Shown in pieces: positions 17,491 to 26,699 of a DNA stretch of 64,000 bases. The first letter of the stretch is position 1. Every line of letters begins with the position of its first letter. This DNA is from Chitinophaga pinensis (GTDB taxonomy: Bacteria > Pseudomonadota > Gammaproteobacteria > Burkholderiales > SG8-41): NCBI GenBank assembly GCA_943329075.2, contig CALQCM020000002.1:100236-164235 (forward strand). Direction: 5' to 3'. A program made the position numbers and the translations under genes. Under the pieces are notes generated by a model. It did no database searches. It saw nothing but the letters and a program-made list of their open reading frames with translations, and was not told where the DNA came from.

Positions 17491-18600
17491 ATGAAAGTTC
17501 AGGCAGCAGTCGCAACAAAGGCCGGCGCAGCGTTGACGATCGAAACCGTCGATCTCGACGGCCCGCGCGCCGGCGAGGTGCTGGTCGAAATCAAAGCCAC
17601 CGGCATTTGCCACACCGATGAATTCACGCGTTCCGGCGCCGACCCCGAAGGACTGTTTCCGGCGATCCTCGGCCATGAAGGCGCGGGTGTGGTCGTCGAC
17701 ATCGGTGCCGGCGTGACCAGCCTGAAGAAAGGCGATCACGTGATTCCGCTCTACACACCGGAATGCCGGCAGTGCGAATACTGTCTGTCCGGCAAGACCA
17801 ATCTGTGCCAGGCCATCCGCACCACACAAGGCCAGGGCGTGATGCCCGACGGCTCGAGCCGTTTCTCCATCGGTGGCGAGAAGATCTTTCACTACATGGG
17901 GACATCTACATTTGCCAATTACACCGTAGTGCCGGAGATCGCGCTGGCGAAAATCCGCGAAGACGCGCCCTTTGACAAGGTCTGCTACATCGGCTGCGGT
18001 GTCACCACCGGCATCGGCGCGGTGATCAACACGGCGAAAGTCGAGCCGGGGGCGAACGTGGTGGTGTTCGGTCTGGGTGGCATCGGGCTTAACGTGATTC
18101 AGGGCGCGCGTTTGGCGGGTGCGAACATGATCATCGGCGTCGATCTCAATCCGTCACGCAAAACGCTCGCCGAGAAATTCGGCATGACGCATTTCGTCAA
18201 TCCGAAAGAAGCCGGCAGCGATCTCGTCGCCTATCTCGTCAATCTGACCAGGGGCGGCGCCGATTACAGCTTCGAATGCATCGGCAACGTCGAAGTGATG
18301 CGGCAGGCGCTCGAATGCTGTCACAAGGGCTGGGGCGTGTCGGTGATCATCGGTGTGGCCGGCGCCGGACAGGAAATCAAAACGCGGCCGTTTCAGCTCG
18401 TCACCGGTCGTGTCTGGAAGGGCACCGCCTTCGGCGGCGCCAAGGGCCGTCGCGATGTGCCGAAAATCGTCGACTGGTATATGGACGGCAAGATCAACAT
18501 TGACGACTTGATCACGCACAAGCTGGCACTGGCCGATATCAACCGCGGCTTCGACCTCATGCACTCCGGGGAGTCGATTCGCAGCGTGGTGGTTTTTTAA
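17491..18600 (+). CDS. frmA: S-(hydroxymethyl)glutathione dehydrogenase / class III alcohol dehydrogenase
   Basis: The 369-aa zinc-dependent dehydrogenase has TGICHTDEFTRSGADPEGLFP with the catalytic Zn Cys, GHEGAGVVVDIG, the four-Cys structural zinc loop CRQCEYCLSGKTNLC and the cofactor motif GLGGIGLNVIQGA. It oxidises the formaldehyde-glutathione adduct and can also reduce S-nitrosoglutathione. The S-formylglutathione hydrolase gene that often follows is absent; an intergenic repeat follows instead. Confidence 0.93.
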   Translation: MKVQAAVATKAGAALTIETVDLDGPRAGEVLVEIKATGICHTDEFTRSGADPEGLFPAILGHEGAGVVVDIGAGVTSLKKGDHVIPLYTPECRQCEYCLSGKTNLCQAIRTTQGQGVMPDGSSRFSIGGEKIFHYMGTSTFANYTVVPEIALAKIREDAPFDKVCYIGCGVTTGIGAVINTAKVEPGANVVVFGLGGIGLNVIQGARLAGANMIIGVDLNPSRKTLAEKFGMTHFVNPKEAGSDLVAYLVNLTRGGADYSFECIGNVEVMRQALECCHKGWGVSVIIGVAGAGQEIKTRPFQLVTGRVWKGTAFGGAKGRRDVPKIVDWYMDGKINIDDLITHKLALADINRGFDLMHSGESIRSVVVF

Positions 18601-18635
18601 TCGGTGTTTGAGGTATAGCGTTGTGCGTGCAAAAC

Positions 18636-18717
18636 CGTCATTCCCGCGCAGGCGGGAATCCAGGTTTTCAGGCGGCGCTTTTGCTTCTTCTGGACTCCCG
18701 CCTGCGCGGGAGCGACG
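18636..18717. repeat. palindromic intergenic repeat, copy A
   Basis: Two ATTCCCGC..GCGGGAAT-type hairpins in inverted order: CGTCATTCCCGCGCAGGCGG... at the left end and ...CCTGCGCGGGAGCGACG at the right. Copies B (61179-61264) and C (62543-62608) have the same plan. The ATTCCC-N8-GGGAAT core is the pattern known as dRS3 in Neisseria. Confidence 0.8.
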
Positions 18718-18744
18718 AAGGTGCTGCCGCAACTTGTTGCCGGT

Positions 18745-19731
18745 TTATGGCGCTTTCGCCGCTGGTTTCCACACCGGCATATTCTCCGGAATGTAGACCG
18801 GCTGATAGCTGAACAGATCCGGATTGTCGGTGTCGATATGCACCAGCGTGCCGTGCACATCGGCGTCGCCGTGCACCATGATGCGCGTGACGTTGATGAT
18901 GCGACGGCGGCCCGGCCCGTAGAGCGGTTGATCGATCACCAGATGATGGCGGTCACCGCCGACGAGCAAGACCGGTTTGCCGAAAGCCATCGACTGCTGC
19001 CTGAACAGATTGAGCGTGTCGTTGAAGCCGGAGCGCGCGTCCTGGTCGTTTTCCTTTTCATACGCGAGATCGGCCTGAAAGAAAAAGACGATGCCAGGCG
19101 CGTTGATTTCGCGGGCGCGCGCAAAGGCGGCGCTGATCCACGCCAGATTGGCGGCGTTGCGTTCGATGTATTCGTTGACCGCCGCCTGGTCGCGCTGCAG
19201 ATTGTTGTTGCTGCCGACAATGTGCACGCTGGCGAATACCACGGCGGCTTTTTCCCAGCGCGCGTTTTCGACGTACTTCGCATATTTCGGATCGACCGAC
19301 TGGTGCAGCAAGGGTATTTTCGAGCGGCCGAGGCTGCCCGGTGCCGCATACATCAGCCGCCGCAGCGTGGCGAGCCGCTCGATCGGATCGTAACCGCCGT
19401 TATTGGCACGGTGGCAGTCCGTCCATTCGTTGTCACCCGGTGTGTAGACCAGCGGCTGCTCGAAACGGTTGAATTGTTCGAGTGCGCGCTGAAAAACCTC
19501 GTCGGTGCAAGGCGTGTCGCCGCTTTTGATGTCGCCAAGGTGTACCGTGAACGCGGGTTTCAAGCGGTTGGTGCGCGCAATCAGGCGCCCGAATCCGGCC
19601 TCGTCGCGCGGCAGTGTGTAAGGCGTGTCCCCCAGCGCCATGAAACTGAAGCGCTCGGCGCGCACTGCGCTTAGCGGCATTGCGGTCAGCAGTCCGAGCA
19701 ATGCAATATTCAGCAGTCGTGAAATTTTCAA
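18745..19731 (-). CDS. secreted metallophosphoesterase-like protein
   Basis: About 328 aa if translation starts at the TTG at 19731, which gives a clean signal peptide (MKISRLLNIALLGLLTAMPL, cleavage after VRA). An ATG at 19827 is also in frame but overlaps the next gene. Motifs FMALGDTPY, HLGDIKSG and TPGDNEWTDC look like the metal-binding loops of calcineurin-type phosphoesterases, so it is probably periplasmic or secreted. The substrate is unknown. It is downstream of the Bug-receptor gene. Confidence 0.7.
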   Translation of the reverse strand: MKISRLLNIALLGLLTAMPLSAVRAERFSFMALGDTPYTLPRDEAGFGRLIARTNRLKPAFTVHLGDIKSGDTPCTDEVFQRALEQFNRFEQPLVYTPGDNEWTDCHRANNGGYDPIERLATLRRLMYAAPGSLGRSKIPLLHQSVDPKYAKYVENARWEKAAVVFASVHIVGSNNNLQRDQAAVNEYIERNAANLAWISAAFARAREINAPGIVFFFQADLAYEKENDQDARSGFNDTLNLFRQQSMAFGKPVLLVGGDRHHLVIDQPLYGPGRRRIINVTRIMVHGDADVHGTLVHIDTDNPDLFSYQPVYIPENMPVWKPAAKAP

Positions 19732-19771
19732 TTGGGATCCGGTTGGCGCCGCAGTGGTGAAACGGTACGGA

Positions 19772-20809
19772 TTACTCGGCACCAATGCCGGCGCTGCGGA
19801 TGACTTTATCCCACTTCGCAATTTCACTGCCCAGAAAGCGCTCGAATTCCGGCGGCGAGCTGCCGAAAATTTCGAGGCCCTGTGCGGCGAGACGTTCCTG
19901 CAGGTGGGGCGTTTTCAGTGCGCGAGCGGTATCGGTTTGAATTCTGTGGATGACCTTATCCGTCGTGCCGGCCGGCGCCAGCATGCCGTACCAGGTTGCG
20001 TATTCGAAGCCGGGCACGGTTTCGGCCACCGCCGGTATTTCGGGGGCGAGCGGCGAGCGCTTCAGACTGCTGATGCCGAGCGCCTTGATTCTGCCCGATT
20101 TCACATGCGGCAAAACGCTAGCCATGTTGGTCAGCAATACCTGGGCTTCGTTGGACAGCAATGCGTTGGTGGCGAGACCCGCGCTCTTGTATGGAATATG
20201 CAGCAGGTCGATGCCCGCACTGTACTTCAGCAGTTCCGAACCGAGGTGGGTGGCGCTGCCCGTACCGGCGGAGGCGTAGGTCAGCTTGCCGGGCTGCGCC
20301 TTCGCCAGTGCGACCAGTTCGCGCACCGAATTCGCCGCCACCGATGCGTGCACGGCGAGCAGACTGGGCTGGCTGGCAATCAGTGTGATGCAGGCAAAGT
20401 CGCGCCTGATGTCAAAGCCGAGGTTTTTATACAGTGCCGGTGAAATCGCGATCGACGAACTCGAAACGAGCAGCGTATAACCGTCAGCCGGCGCGCGTGC
20501 AACCAGTGCGGTGCCGACGGTGCTGCCGGCGCCCGGGCGGTTGTCGATGACAACCGACTGGCCCCATAAATCACTTAACGCCGTTGCCACGATGCGGCCG
20601 ACGATGTCGCTGCCGCCTCCGGGCGCCAACGGCACCACCATGCGCAGTGGCTTCGCGGGGAATTCCGGCGCGCGGTTGAAGTTTGCGTGGACCGTCCCCT
20701 GGGCGCCTGCAAGAACCGGTGCAAACAGGCATGCGATGGCGACAAACCGGCCGGAAAACTGCGCAATCCGGCGGTCGCGGCGTAAAAAATGGGCTGTTAG
20801 AATCTGCAT
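19772..20809 (-). CDS. Bug-family (TctC-like) tripartite tricarboxylate transporter receptor
   Basis: The 345-aa periplasmic protein has a signal peptide (FVAIACLFAPVLAGAQG) and family motifs KPLRMVVPLAPGGGSDIVGRI, VVIDNRPGAGSTVG and LLHIPYKSAG. Such receptors bind carboxylates, amino acids or related compounds and are very numerous in Burkholderiales. No TctA/TctB membrane genes are nearby, so it is an orphan receptor; the ligand is unknown. Confidence 0.9.
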   Translation of the reverse strand: MQILTAHFLRRDRRIAQFSGRFVAIACLFAPVLAGAQGTVHANFNRAPEFPAKPLRMVVPLAPGGGSDIVGRIVATALSDLWGQSVVIDNRPGAGSTVGTALVARAPADGYTLLVSSSSIAISPALYKNLGFDIRRDFACITLIASQPSLLAVHASVAANSVRELVALAKAQPGKLTYASAGTGSATHLGSELLKYSAGIDLLHIPYKSAGLATNALLSNEAQVLLTNMASVLPHVKSGRIKALGISSLKRSPLAPEIPAVAETVPGFEYATWYGMLAPAGTTDKVIHRIQTDTARALKTPHLQERLAAQGLEIFGSSPPEFERFLGSEIAKWDKVIRSAGIGAE

Positions 20810-20889
20810 TCACGACATTCTGACGAGAAAATGTTACGAACTGGTTACGGCGGCCCCGGTAACCGACGATAGCGGAAGACTGACCATCC

Positions 20890-22278
20890 ATGGCGACATT
20901 GTTGCGCACCGAACTTCCATACCGCGAAAACAGCGCCGCCTTGTTCGAGGCGGTAGCGGATCAACCGTGGGCGGTGTTTCTCGACAGTGGCAAACACGAT
21001 CTGACGCAGTCGCGTTACGACATCATCGCCGCCGAGCCGTACATCACGCTGGTGACGCGCGGCAACCTGACCGAGGTGCGCGGCGAGGAAACCGAACTGT
21101 CGCGCGAGGACCCCTTCGACCTATTACGCCGCCATCTCGCGATCGATGCCGCTGCCGGTTGCGAGTTGCCGTTCTGCGGTGGCGCGCTCGGTTATTTTTC
21201 CTATGATCTGGCGCGCCGCTTTGAAAAACTGCCGGTGTACGCGCGCAGCGAGGAGAAGATGCCGGAAATGGCAGTCGGCATTTACGACTGGGCCGTCGTC
21301 ATCGATCACCATGAGCGCCGCAGCTGGCTGGTCGGGCAGGGCCGCGATCCGGAGACGGACTGGAAGTGGGACCGCCTCGTCGCGCAATTCAGCGCGCCGC
21401 CCGCCGAGCGCGCGCGCCAGCCCTTCCGCATCACCGGTCCGTTGCAGTCGAACCTGACGCGCGATGCGTACGCGCGGCGCTTCCGTCGTGTCATCGACTT
21501 CATTCACGCCGGCGATTGTTACCAGATCAATCTGGCGCAGCGTTTTTCGGCGCCGGCGGTGGGCGATCCGTGGGGTGCCTACCAGGCGCTGCGCATCGTC
21601 AATCCGGCGCCGTACTCGGCCTATTTGCGCACGCCCTACGGCAGCGTATTGTCGTCGTCGCCGGAACGATTTCTGCAAGTGCGCGACGGTGTCGTCGAAA
21701 CCAAACCGATCAAGGGCACGCGGCCGCGCGCCGGTCATCCGCGGTTAGACGCCGAGCGCGTTGCGGAATTGCAGGCGAGCAGCAAGGACCGCGCTGAAAA
21801 CGTCATGATCGTCGATCTTTTGCGCAACGATTTGTCGAAGAGCTGCGAGACCGGTTCGGTCAAAGTGCCGCGCTTGTTTGAAGTGGAAAGTTTTGCCACC
21901 GTGCATCACCTCGTCAGCACGGTGACCGGCAAACTGCGCGCCGGCTGTGACGCGCTCGATCTGTTGCGCGGCTGTTTTCCCGGCGGCTCGATCACCGGCG
22001 CGCCGAAAAGGCGCGCGATGCAGATCATCGAAGAGCTCGAACCGCAGCGCCGCGGTGTGTATTGCGGCGCCATCGGCTACCTCGGCTGCGACGGCAGCAT
22101 GGACCTCAACATCGCGATTCGCACGCTGGTCTGTTCCGGCGGCAGCGTGCGCTTCTGGGCGGGCGGCGGCATCGTCGCCGATTCGCAGCTCGACGAGGAA
22201 TATCAGGAAACCTTCGACAAGGCCGACGCCCTGTTGAAGCTGCTGCAGCGCACGGCCTTCTCCCAGGCCGCGGGGTAA
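20890..22278 (+). CDS. pabB: aminodeoxychorismate synthase component I
   Basis: The 462-aa protein is a chorismate-binding enzyme with YQINLAQRF, SSSPERFLQVRDGVVETKPIKGT (first 20 residues shown as core), IVDLLRNDLSKSC and PGGSITGAPKRRAMQII. It uses glutamine-derived ammonia to make 4-amino-4-deoxychorismate for folate. The PIKGT form with Lys fits PabB rather than TrpE. Length matches stand-alone PabB; PabA and PabC are not adjacent. Confidence 0.88.
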   Translation: MATLLRTELPYRENSAALFEAVADQPWAVFLDSGKHDLTQSRYDIIAAEPYITLVTRGNLTEVRGEETELSREDPFDLLRRHLAIDAAAGCELPFCGGALGYFSYDLARRFEKLPVYARSEEKMPEMAVGIYDWAVVIDHHERRSWLVGQGRDPETDWKWDRLVAQFSAPPAERARQPFRITGPLQSNLTRDAYARRFRRVIDFIHAGDCYQINLAQRFSAPAVGDPWGAYQALRIVNPAPYSAYLRTPYGSVLSSSPERFLQVRDGVVETKPIKGTRPRAGHPRLDAERVAELQASSKDRAENVMIVDLLRNDLSKSCETGSVKVPRLFEVESFATVHHLVSTVTGKLRAGCDALDLLRGCFPGGSITGAPKRRAMQIIEELEPQRRGVYCGAIGYLGCDGSMDLNIAIRTLVCSGGSVRFWAGGGIVADSQLDEEYQETFDKADALLKLLQRTAFSQAAG

Positions 22279-22315
22279 TTTCATGCCGACGCAGGTGTTG
22301 TAATGCGGCTGCAAC

Positions 22316-22329
22316 AATATTTTGATATT
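22316..22329. promoter_or_regulatory. putative ArsR operator
   Basis: AATAT-TTTG-ATATT is an AT-rich inverted repeat 10 bases before the ATG at 22339 of arsR. Its position suits autorepression of the ars operon. Confidence 0.45.
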
Positions 22330-22338
22330 ATTCGAAAC

Positions 22339-22683
22339 ATGAAATCAAACGACGCGGTAAAAGCGCTGGGTGCACTCGCGCAGGAAACCCGGCTGGCCAT
22401 ATTCCGCCTGCTGGTTGCACACGGGCCGCAGGGCCTGATCGCCGGCAAAATCGCCTCGACGCTGGACATCCTGCCGGCGACATTGTCCTTCCATCTGAAG
22501 GAACTCAGCGCTGCCGGTCTGCTGGAAGCGCGCAATGAGGGGCGTTTCATTTTTTATTCGGCGCGCTATGACCGCATGAACGAACTGGTCGCATTCCTGA
22601 CGGCGAATTGCTGCGGCGGCAATCCCTGTACCCCGGTGACGGTGTGCAAGCCGGCGGCGCGCCGGGTCAAAACCAACGCCTGA
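22339..22683 (+). CDS. arsR: ArsR/SmtB family arsenical-responsive repressor
   Basis: About 114 aa from the ATG at 22339 (MKSNDAVKALGALAQETRLAIFRLL, normal family start). An ATG at 22303 with a weak AGGTG site would add 12 residues. The helix-turn-helix (IASTLDILPATLSFHLKEL) is followed by a Cys-rich tail with CCGGNPC and VCKP, likely the As(III)-binding site. It leads an arsR-arsC-acr3 operon and probably represses it until arsenite binds. Confidence 0.9.
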   Translation: MKSNDAVKALGALAQETRLAIFRLLVAHGPQGLIAGKIASTLDILPATLSFHLKELSAAGLLEARNEGRFIFYSARYDRMNELVAFLTANCCGGNPCTPVTVCKPAARRVKTNA

Positions 22684-22695
22684 ACGGAGAACCCG

Positions 22696-23199
22696 ATGGC
22701 CATCGATAGACCCTATAACGTGCTTTTTTTGTGCACCCATAATTCGGCACGCAGCTTGATGGCCGAGGCGATCATGAACAATCTCGCCATTAACCGCGGC
22801 CTTTTCAAGGGCTACAGCGCGGGCAGCCATCCGTCGGGGCGGCCGAATCCGTTTGCGCTCGACCAGATTCAGCGCGCCGGTCTGCCGGTCGAGGGCATAC
22901 GCAGCAAGGACTGGAACGAATTTACGCTGGCCGGCGCGCCGCCGCTGGATTTCGTCTTCACTGTCTGCGACAACGCGGCCAACGAGGTCTGCCCGGTGTG
23001 GCCGGGTCAGCCGATGACGGCGCACTGGGGCGTGCCCGATCCGTCCAATACCGAGGGCAGCGACGAACAAAAGCGGCACGCGTTTGCAGAAACCTTCCGC
23101 ATTCTTGCGCTGCGTATCGGGCTGTTCGCGAGCCTGCCGATGGACAAACTTGACCGCCTGAGCATCAAGCAAAAACTCGACGAGATTGGCAAATCATGA
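22696..23199 (+). CDS. arsC: arsenate reductase, low-molecular-weight phosphatase type
   Basis: The 167-aa protein has the P-loop CTHNSARS near residue 13-20 and VPDPSNTEG with the general-acid Asp, as in LMW-PTPase-type ArsC proteins. It reduces arsenate to arsenite in the cytoplasm. It lies 12 bp behind arsR and overlaps acr3 by ATGA, so the product can be exported directly. Confidence 0.9.
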   Translation: MAIDRPYNVLFLCTHNSARSLMAEAIMNNLAINRGLFKGYSAGSHPSGRPNPFALDQIQRAGLPVEGIRSKDWNEFTLAGAPPLDFVFTVCDNAANEVCPVWPGQPMTAHWGVPDPSNTEGSDEQKRHAFAETFRILALRIGLFASLPMDKLDRLSIKQKLDEIGKS

Positions 23200-24269
23200 G
23201 TGGCAGTACCGCAACGGCCGCCGCGCCGCCGGTGATGGGCGTATTCGAACGCTTTCTCACGCTGTGGGTGTTTCTCTGCATCATCGCCGGTGTCGTGCTC
23301 GGGCAGTGGTTGCCATCCGCCTTCCACGCGATTGGCGACATGGAAGTCGCGCGCGTCAATCTGCCGGTCGGCGCGCTGATCTGGGTGATGATCATCCCGA
23401 TGCTGCTGAATATCGACTTCGCTTCGATTGCACAGGTGCGCAGCCAGTGGCGCGGGATCGCCGTGACGGTGTTCATCAACTGGGCGGTGAAGCCGTTTTC
23501 GATGGCGCTGCTCGGCTGGATCTTCATTCGCCATCTGTTTGCGCCGTATCTGCCGGCGGCGCAGATCGACAGCTATTTCGCCGGACTGATTTTGCTGGCG
23601 GCGGCGCCGTGCACGGCGATGGTGTTCGTGTGGAGCCGGCTGACCAAGGGGGATCCGTATTTCACCCTGAGCCAGGTTGCCTTGAACGACGTCATCATGG
23701 TGTTTGCTTTCGGGCCGATCGTGGCGCTGCTGCTCGGGCTGGCCTCGATTACGGTGCCGTGGGACACGCTGTTGATTTCGGTCGCGCTCTACATCGTGGT
23801 CCCGGTGATCCTCTCGCAGATCTGGCGGCGCGTTTTGCTGGCGCGCGGCGGCACTGCGGCCCTCGAGCGCACACTGGCCACGCTGCATCCGCTGTCGCTG
23901 CTGTCACTGCTCGCCACGCTGGTGCTGCTGTTCGGGTTTCAGGGCGAGGCCATCATCAAGCAGCCGCTGGTGATCGCCATGCTGGCGGTGCCGATCGTCA
24001 TCCAGGTCTATTTCAATTCGGCGCTCGCCTACTGGCTGAACCGCCGCTGCGGTGTGGCACACAATGTGGCCTGTCCGTCGGCGCTGATCGGGGCCAGCAA
24101 TTTCTTTGAACTCGCGGTCGCTGCGGCGATCAGCCTGTTCGGGTTCGAGTCGGGCGCGGCGCTGGCTACCGTGGTCGGTGTGCTGATCGAAGTGCCGGTG
24201 ATGCTGTCGGTGGTGCGCATCGTCAATGCCTCGAAAAAATGGTACGAGACTGACCTTAACCTTAAATAG
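23196..24269 (+). CDS. acr3: ACR3-family arsenite efflux pump
   Basis: The 357-aa protein has ten predicted membrane segments and the ACR3 hallmarks LAAAPCTAMVFVWSRLTKGD with the conserved Cys and VACPSALIGASNFFELAVA. It expels As(III), driven by proton motive force. It is translationally coupled to arsC by ATGA. Confidence 0.93.
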   Translation: MSGSTATAAAPPVMGVFERFLTLWVFLCIIAGVVLGQWLPSAFHAIGDMEVARVNLPVGALIWVMIIPMLLNIDFASIAQVRSQWRGIAVTVFINWAVKPFSMALLGWIFIRHLFAPYLPAAQIDSYFAGLILLAAAPCTAMVFVWSRLTKGDPYFTLSQVALNDVIMVFAFGPIVALLLGLASITVPWDTLLISVALYIVVPVILSQIWRRVLLARGGTAALERTLATLHPLSLLSLLATLVLLFGFQGEAIIKQPLVIAMLAVPIVIQVYFNSALAYWLNRRCGVAHNVACPSALIGASNFFELAVAAAISLFGFESGAALATVVGVLIEVPVMLSVVRIVNASKKWYETDLNLK

Positions 24270-24328
24270 TCGAGGAAGTTGACGACGAAAAATTCCGAGC
24301 CTGCCACTTGTCGGAGATGACGGTCCGG

Positions 24329-24559
24329 TCAGAACCAGCTCTCGACTTTAGCGCGCGCCGGAATGCCGCCGGCGTGCACGACTTTGCCGTCAATGACCAC
24401 GCCCGGCGTGGACATGATGCCCCAGCCCGCGATGGCCTGCATGTCCTCGATTTTCTCCAGCGCGATTTCAATGCCTTTGGCCCTGGCGACTTCATCGATC
24501 AGTTTCGTTGTGCTTTTGCAGTTGCTGCAGCCGGGGCCGAGGACTTTCACGTTCTTCAT
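24329..24559 (-). CDS. thioredoxin-like small redox protein
   Basis: The 76-aa protein begins MKNVKVLGPGCSNCKSTTKL, with a CxxC motif (C11, C14), and has TPGVVIDGKVVHAG with the cis-Pro of the thioredoxin fold. This is the redox-active disulfide protein 2 type. It is 9 bp downstream of the YraQ-like permease gene, a common pairing; the protein may keep a permease Cys reduced or hand over a metalloid. It lies tail-to-tail with acr3. Confidence 0.88.
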   Translation of the reverse strand: MKNVKVLGPGCSNCKSTTKLIDEVARAKGIEIALEKIEDMQAIAGWGIMSTPGVVIDGKVVHAGGIPARAKVESWF

Positions 24560-24568
24560 GTGGATCTC

Positions 24569-25618
24569 CTATAAGACCGCGTTAAAAACATAACCCACGA
24601 TGAGGATGCCCACCGCGACGACACTGGCGAATGTGGCGATCAGCGGCAGCTTCAATACCTTGCGCAGGATGATCATCTCCGGCAGTGACAGCGCGATCAC
24701 GCTCATCATGAATGCGAGCACCGTGCCGAGCGCCGCACCTTTGCCAATCAGGGCTTCCACCACCGGAATGATGCCGGCGGCATTCGAATACATCGGCACG
24801 CCAATGAGAACGGCGGCAGGTACAGACCACCACGGCGCATCTTTGCCCATGATGCCGGCCATGTAGTCTTCGGGTACGTAGCCGTGAATGCCGGCGCCGA
24901 GCGCAATGCCCGCGAGTATGTAGGGCCAGACCTTGCCGACGATGTCTTTGACCTGAGCGATTGCCGAGTCAATACGCTCGGCCCACGATAGGCGTTCGTC
25001 TGCAGAGGAAACATTTGCAGCGACCTGCAGGGCGCGCACCCAGTCTTCGAGGTAGCGCTCCATGCCGAGTTTGCCAATGATGACGCCGGCGACAATGGCG
25101 ACCGAAAGGCCCAGCAACAGGTAAAGCCCGGCGACTTTCCAGCCGAACATGCCGAACAGAAGCGCAAGAGCAACCTCGTTGACCATCGGCGCAGCGATCA
25201 GAAAGGAGAAGGTAATCCCCAGCGGCACGCCGGCGGAGAGAAACCCGATAAACAGCGGCACCGCCGAGCAGGAACAAAACGGCGTGACGATGCCGAGTGT
25301 GGCGGCGAAAACGTTGCCTACGCCGATGCGCTTGCCCGATAGCAGGGCCCGCGTGCGCTCAGGGGACACAAAGGTGTGCACGATGCCCATCATGAACACG
25401 ATCAGGGTGAGCAGGAGCAACACCTTCGGTGTGTCGTAGAAAAAGAAATGCAGTGCTTCGCCGAGATGGGTGTCGCGGGACAACCCGGTCGGCACGAGCA
25501 GGGCATCGGCAAACGCCGTCAGGTTCCAGTACGCACCAATCCAGACGGCCAGCGCGAGGGCCACCCAGCCCCAAGGGGCGCTGCGCGGATGCGGCGCGGC
25601 AACGGTTGTCATAGTCAC
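24569..25618 (-). CDS. YraQ-type permease (DUF318)
   Basis: The 349-aa protein has eight to nine membrane segments and the family motifs TPFCSCSAVPLFIGFLSAGVPLG and GVPMYSNAAGIIPVVEALIGKG. The CSCS motif recurs in this family and suggests thiol or metalloid handling. Such permeases are often beside arsenic genes and CxxC mini-proteins, as here. Which metalloid or organic form it moves cannot be told. Confidence 0.87.
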   Translation of the reverse strand: MTMTTVAAPHPRSAPWGWVALALAVWIGAYWNLTAFADALLVPTGLSRDTHLGEALHFFFYDTPKVLLLLTLIVFMMGIVHTFVSPERTRALLSGKRIGVGNVFAATLGIVTPFCSCSAVPLFIGFLSAGVPLGITFSFLIAAPMVNEVALALLFGMFGWKVAGLYLLLGLSVAIVAGVIIGKLGMERYLEDWVRALQVAANVSSADERLSWAERIDSAIAQVKDIVGKVWPYILAGIALGAGIHGYVPEDYMAGIMGKDAPWWSVPAAVLIGVPMYSNAAGIIPVVEALIGKGAALGTVLAFMMSVIALSLPEMIILRKVLKLPLIATFASVVAVGILIVGYVFNAVL

Positions 25619-25767
25619 GACATTTCCTTGGGCGGCAGGGCGTGCCGGCCGCCTTCAATCGAACTTTTAATCAGGCTGACCATTGCCAATTTTAATGCCA
25701 GTGCCATTGCAATGAAATGGGCGTGGTGTAGGCTGGAGAATCAATAGAAAAAAAGAGGGAATAACTT

Positions 25768-26247
25768 ATGAATAGCCTGCACCTTGTGGATAGCATCCGT
25801 TCGGCTGTCGCGCCGGTGTTCATGCTGACAGCCGTCGCAGGCATGATCGGTGCCCTTGCCACACGCCTGGCAAGAATTATTGACCGCGCACGCTGGATTG
25901 AAGAGCGCCTGGATCTGCAACGCATCCGGAACGAGGACGCGGCTTATTGGGAACTAAAGCGGCTGGGTTTGCGCGGCAGTGTAGTCAACTGGTCGATCGC
26001 CTTGCTGGTATTGTGCGCACTCTTCATCGGCGCGACTATCGCTGGACTTTTTCTGGATGAGATTCTCGATTCGTTTGACGGAAAACTCGTGGGCTGGTGC
26101 TTCCTTGGTGGCATTGGTTGTTTTTCGCTATCTCTTTTCTGTTTTTTAGCGGAAACGCTACTATCGACCCATACTTTGAGGTTTTCTAATAAGGCGTCGA
26201 CGCCGCTACTTCCGCTGGAGAAAGAGTCGCACCCCGGCGCGTGCTAG
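25768..26247 (+). CDS. DUF2721 family membrane protein
   Basis: This 159-aa protein has a hydrophobic N-terminal segment (VAPVFMLTAVAGMIGALATRLARIIDRAR), a charged cytoplasmic loop and two further membrane segments. It matches the DUF2721 pattern known in many proteobacteria; function unknown. A GAGGGA site precedes the ATG. Confidence 0.8.
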   Translation: MNSLHLVDSIRSAVAPVFMLTAVAGMIGALATRLARIIDRARWIEERLDLQRIRNEDAAYWELKRLGLRGSVVNWSIALLVLCALFIGATIAGLFLDEILDSFDGKLVGWCFLGGIGCFSLSLFCFLAETLLSTHTLRFSNKASTPLLPLEKESHPGAC

Positions 26248-26513
26248 TCGTCGTTACACAGGCGGGCGCCTGGAAAGCAGCGATACCAGCTTCCGCATTT
26301 GGGCCGCATGAAAATTGCGCGCAGGCTTCCGCGGTGAAATTCATAGATCGAGGCGCGCGGCATTTGCAAAGGCGCTTTTGATAATCACGGATGGGATGAT
26401 CGAATAAAGACCGCGACCGGCGTAACCCGCCTGTAAACAGCCGTTGCAGTGGGCGCCTGCAACCGTACCCTGCAGATACAACCCCGACCGGCGTTGAGAC
26501 GCCGGCGTTCGAA

Positions 26514-26699
26514 TTAGGCGCGCGCCGGCTCCGGCTTCACTGCGGCGGCCGGCACGGCAGGTGCGCGTATCGGCGCGTTCGCTGGCAGCGGATTGAGTTT
26601 GCGCCCTTCGGAATGCACATTCGCATCGCGCAGGGAATCGCAGAAGTCGACCCAGTTGAATTCGGGCGCGCTGTGGTTTTCAGTGGCGGGGTTCATCAA
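26514..26699 (-). CDS. small hypothetical protein
   Basis: A 61-aa protein starting at ATG-ATG, preceded by AAGAGGTGATTG. The first half is polar (EFNWVDFCDSLRDANVHSEGRK) and the second is rich in Pro and Ala. I do not recognise it. It follows a 266-bp stretch in which I see only a GACCGGCGTTGAGACGCCGGCGTT-type hairpin near 26488-26511. Confidence 0.4.
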   Translation of the reverse strand: MMNPATENHSAPEFNWVDFCDSLRDANVHSEGRKLNPLPANAPIRAPAVPAAAVKPEPARA

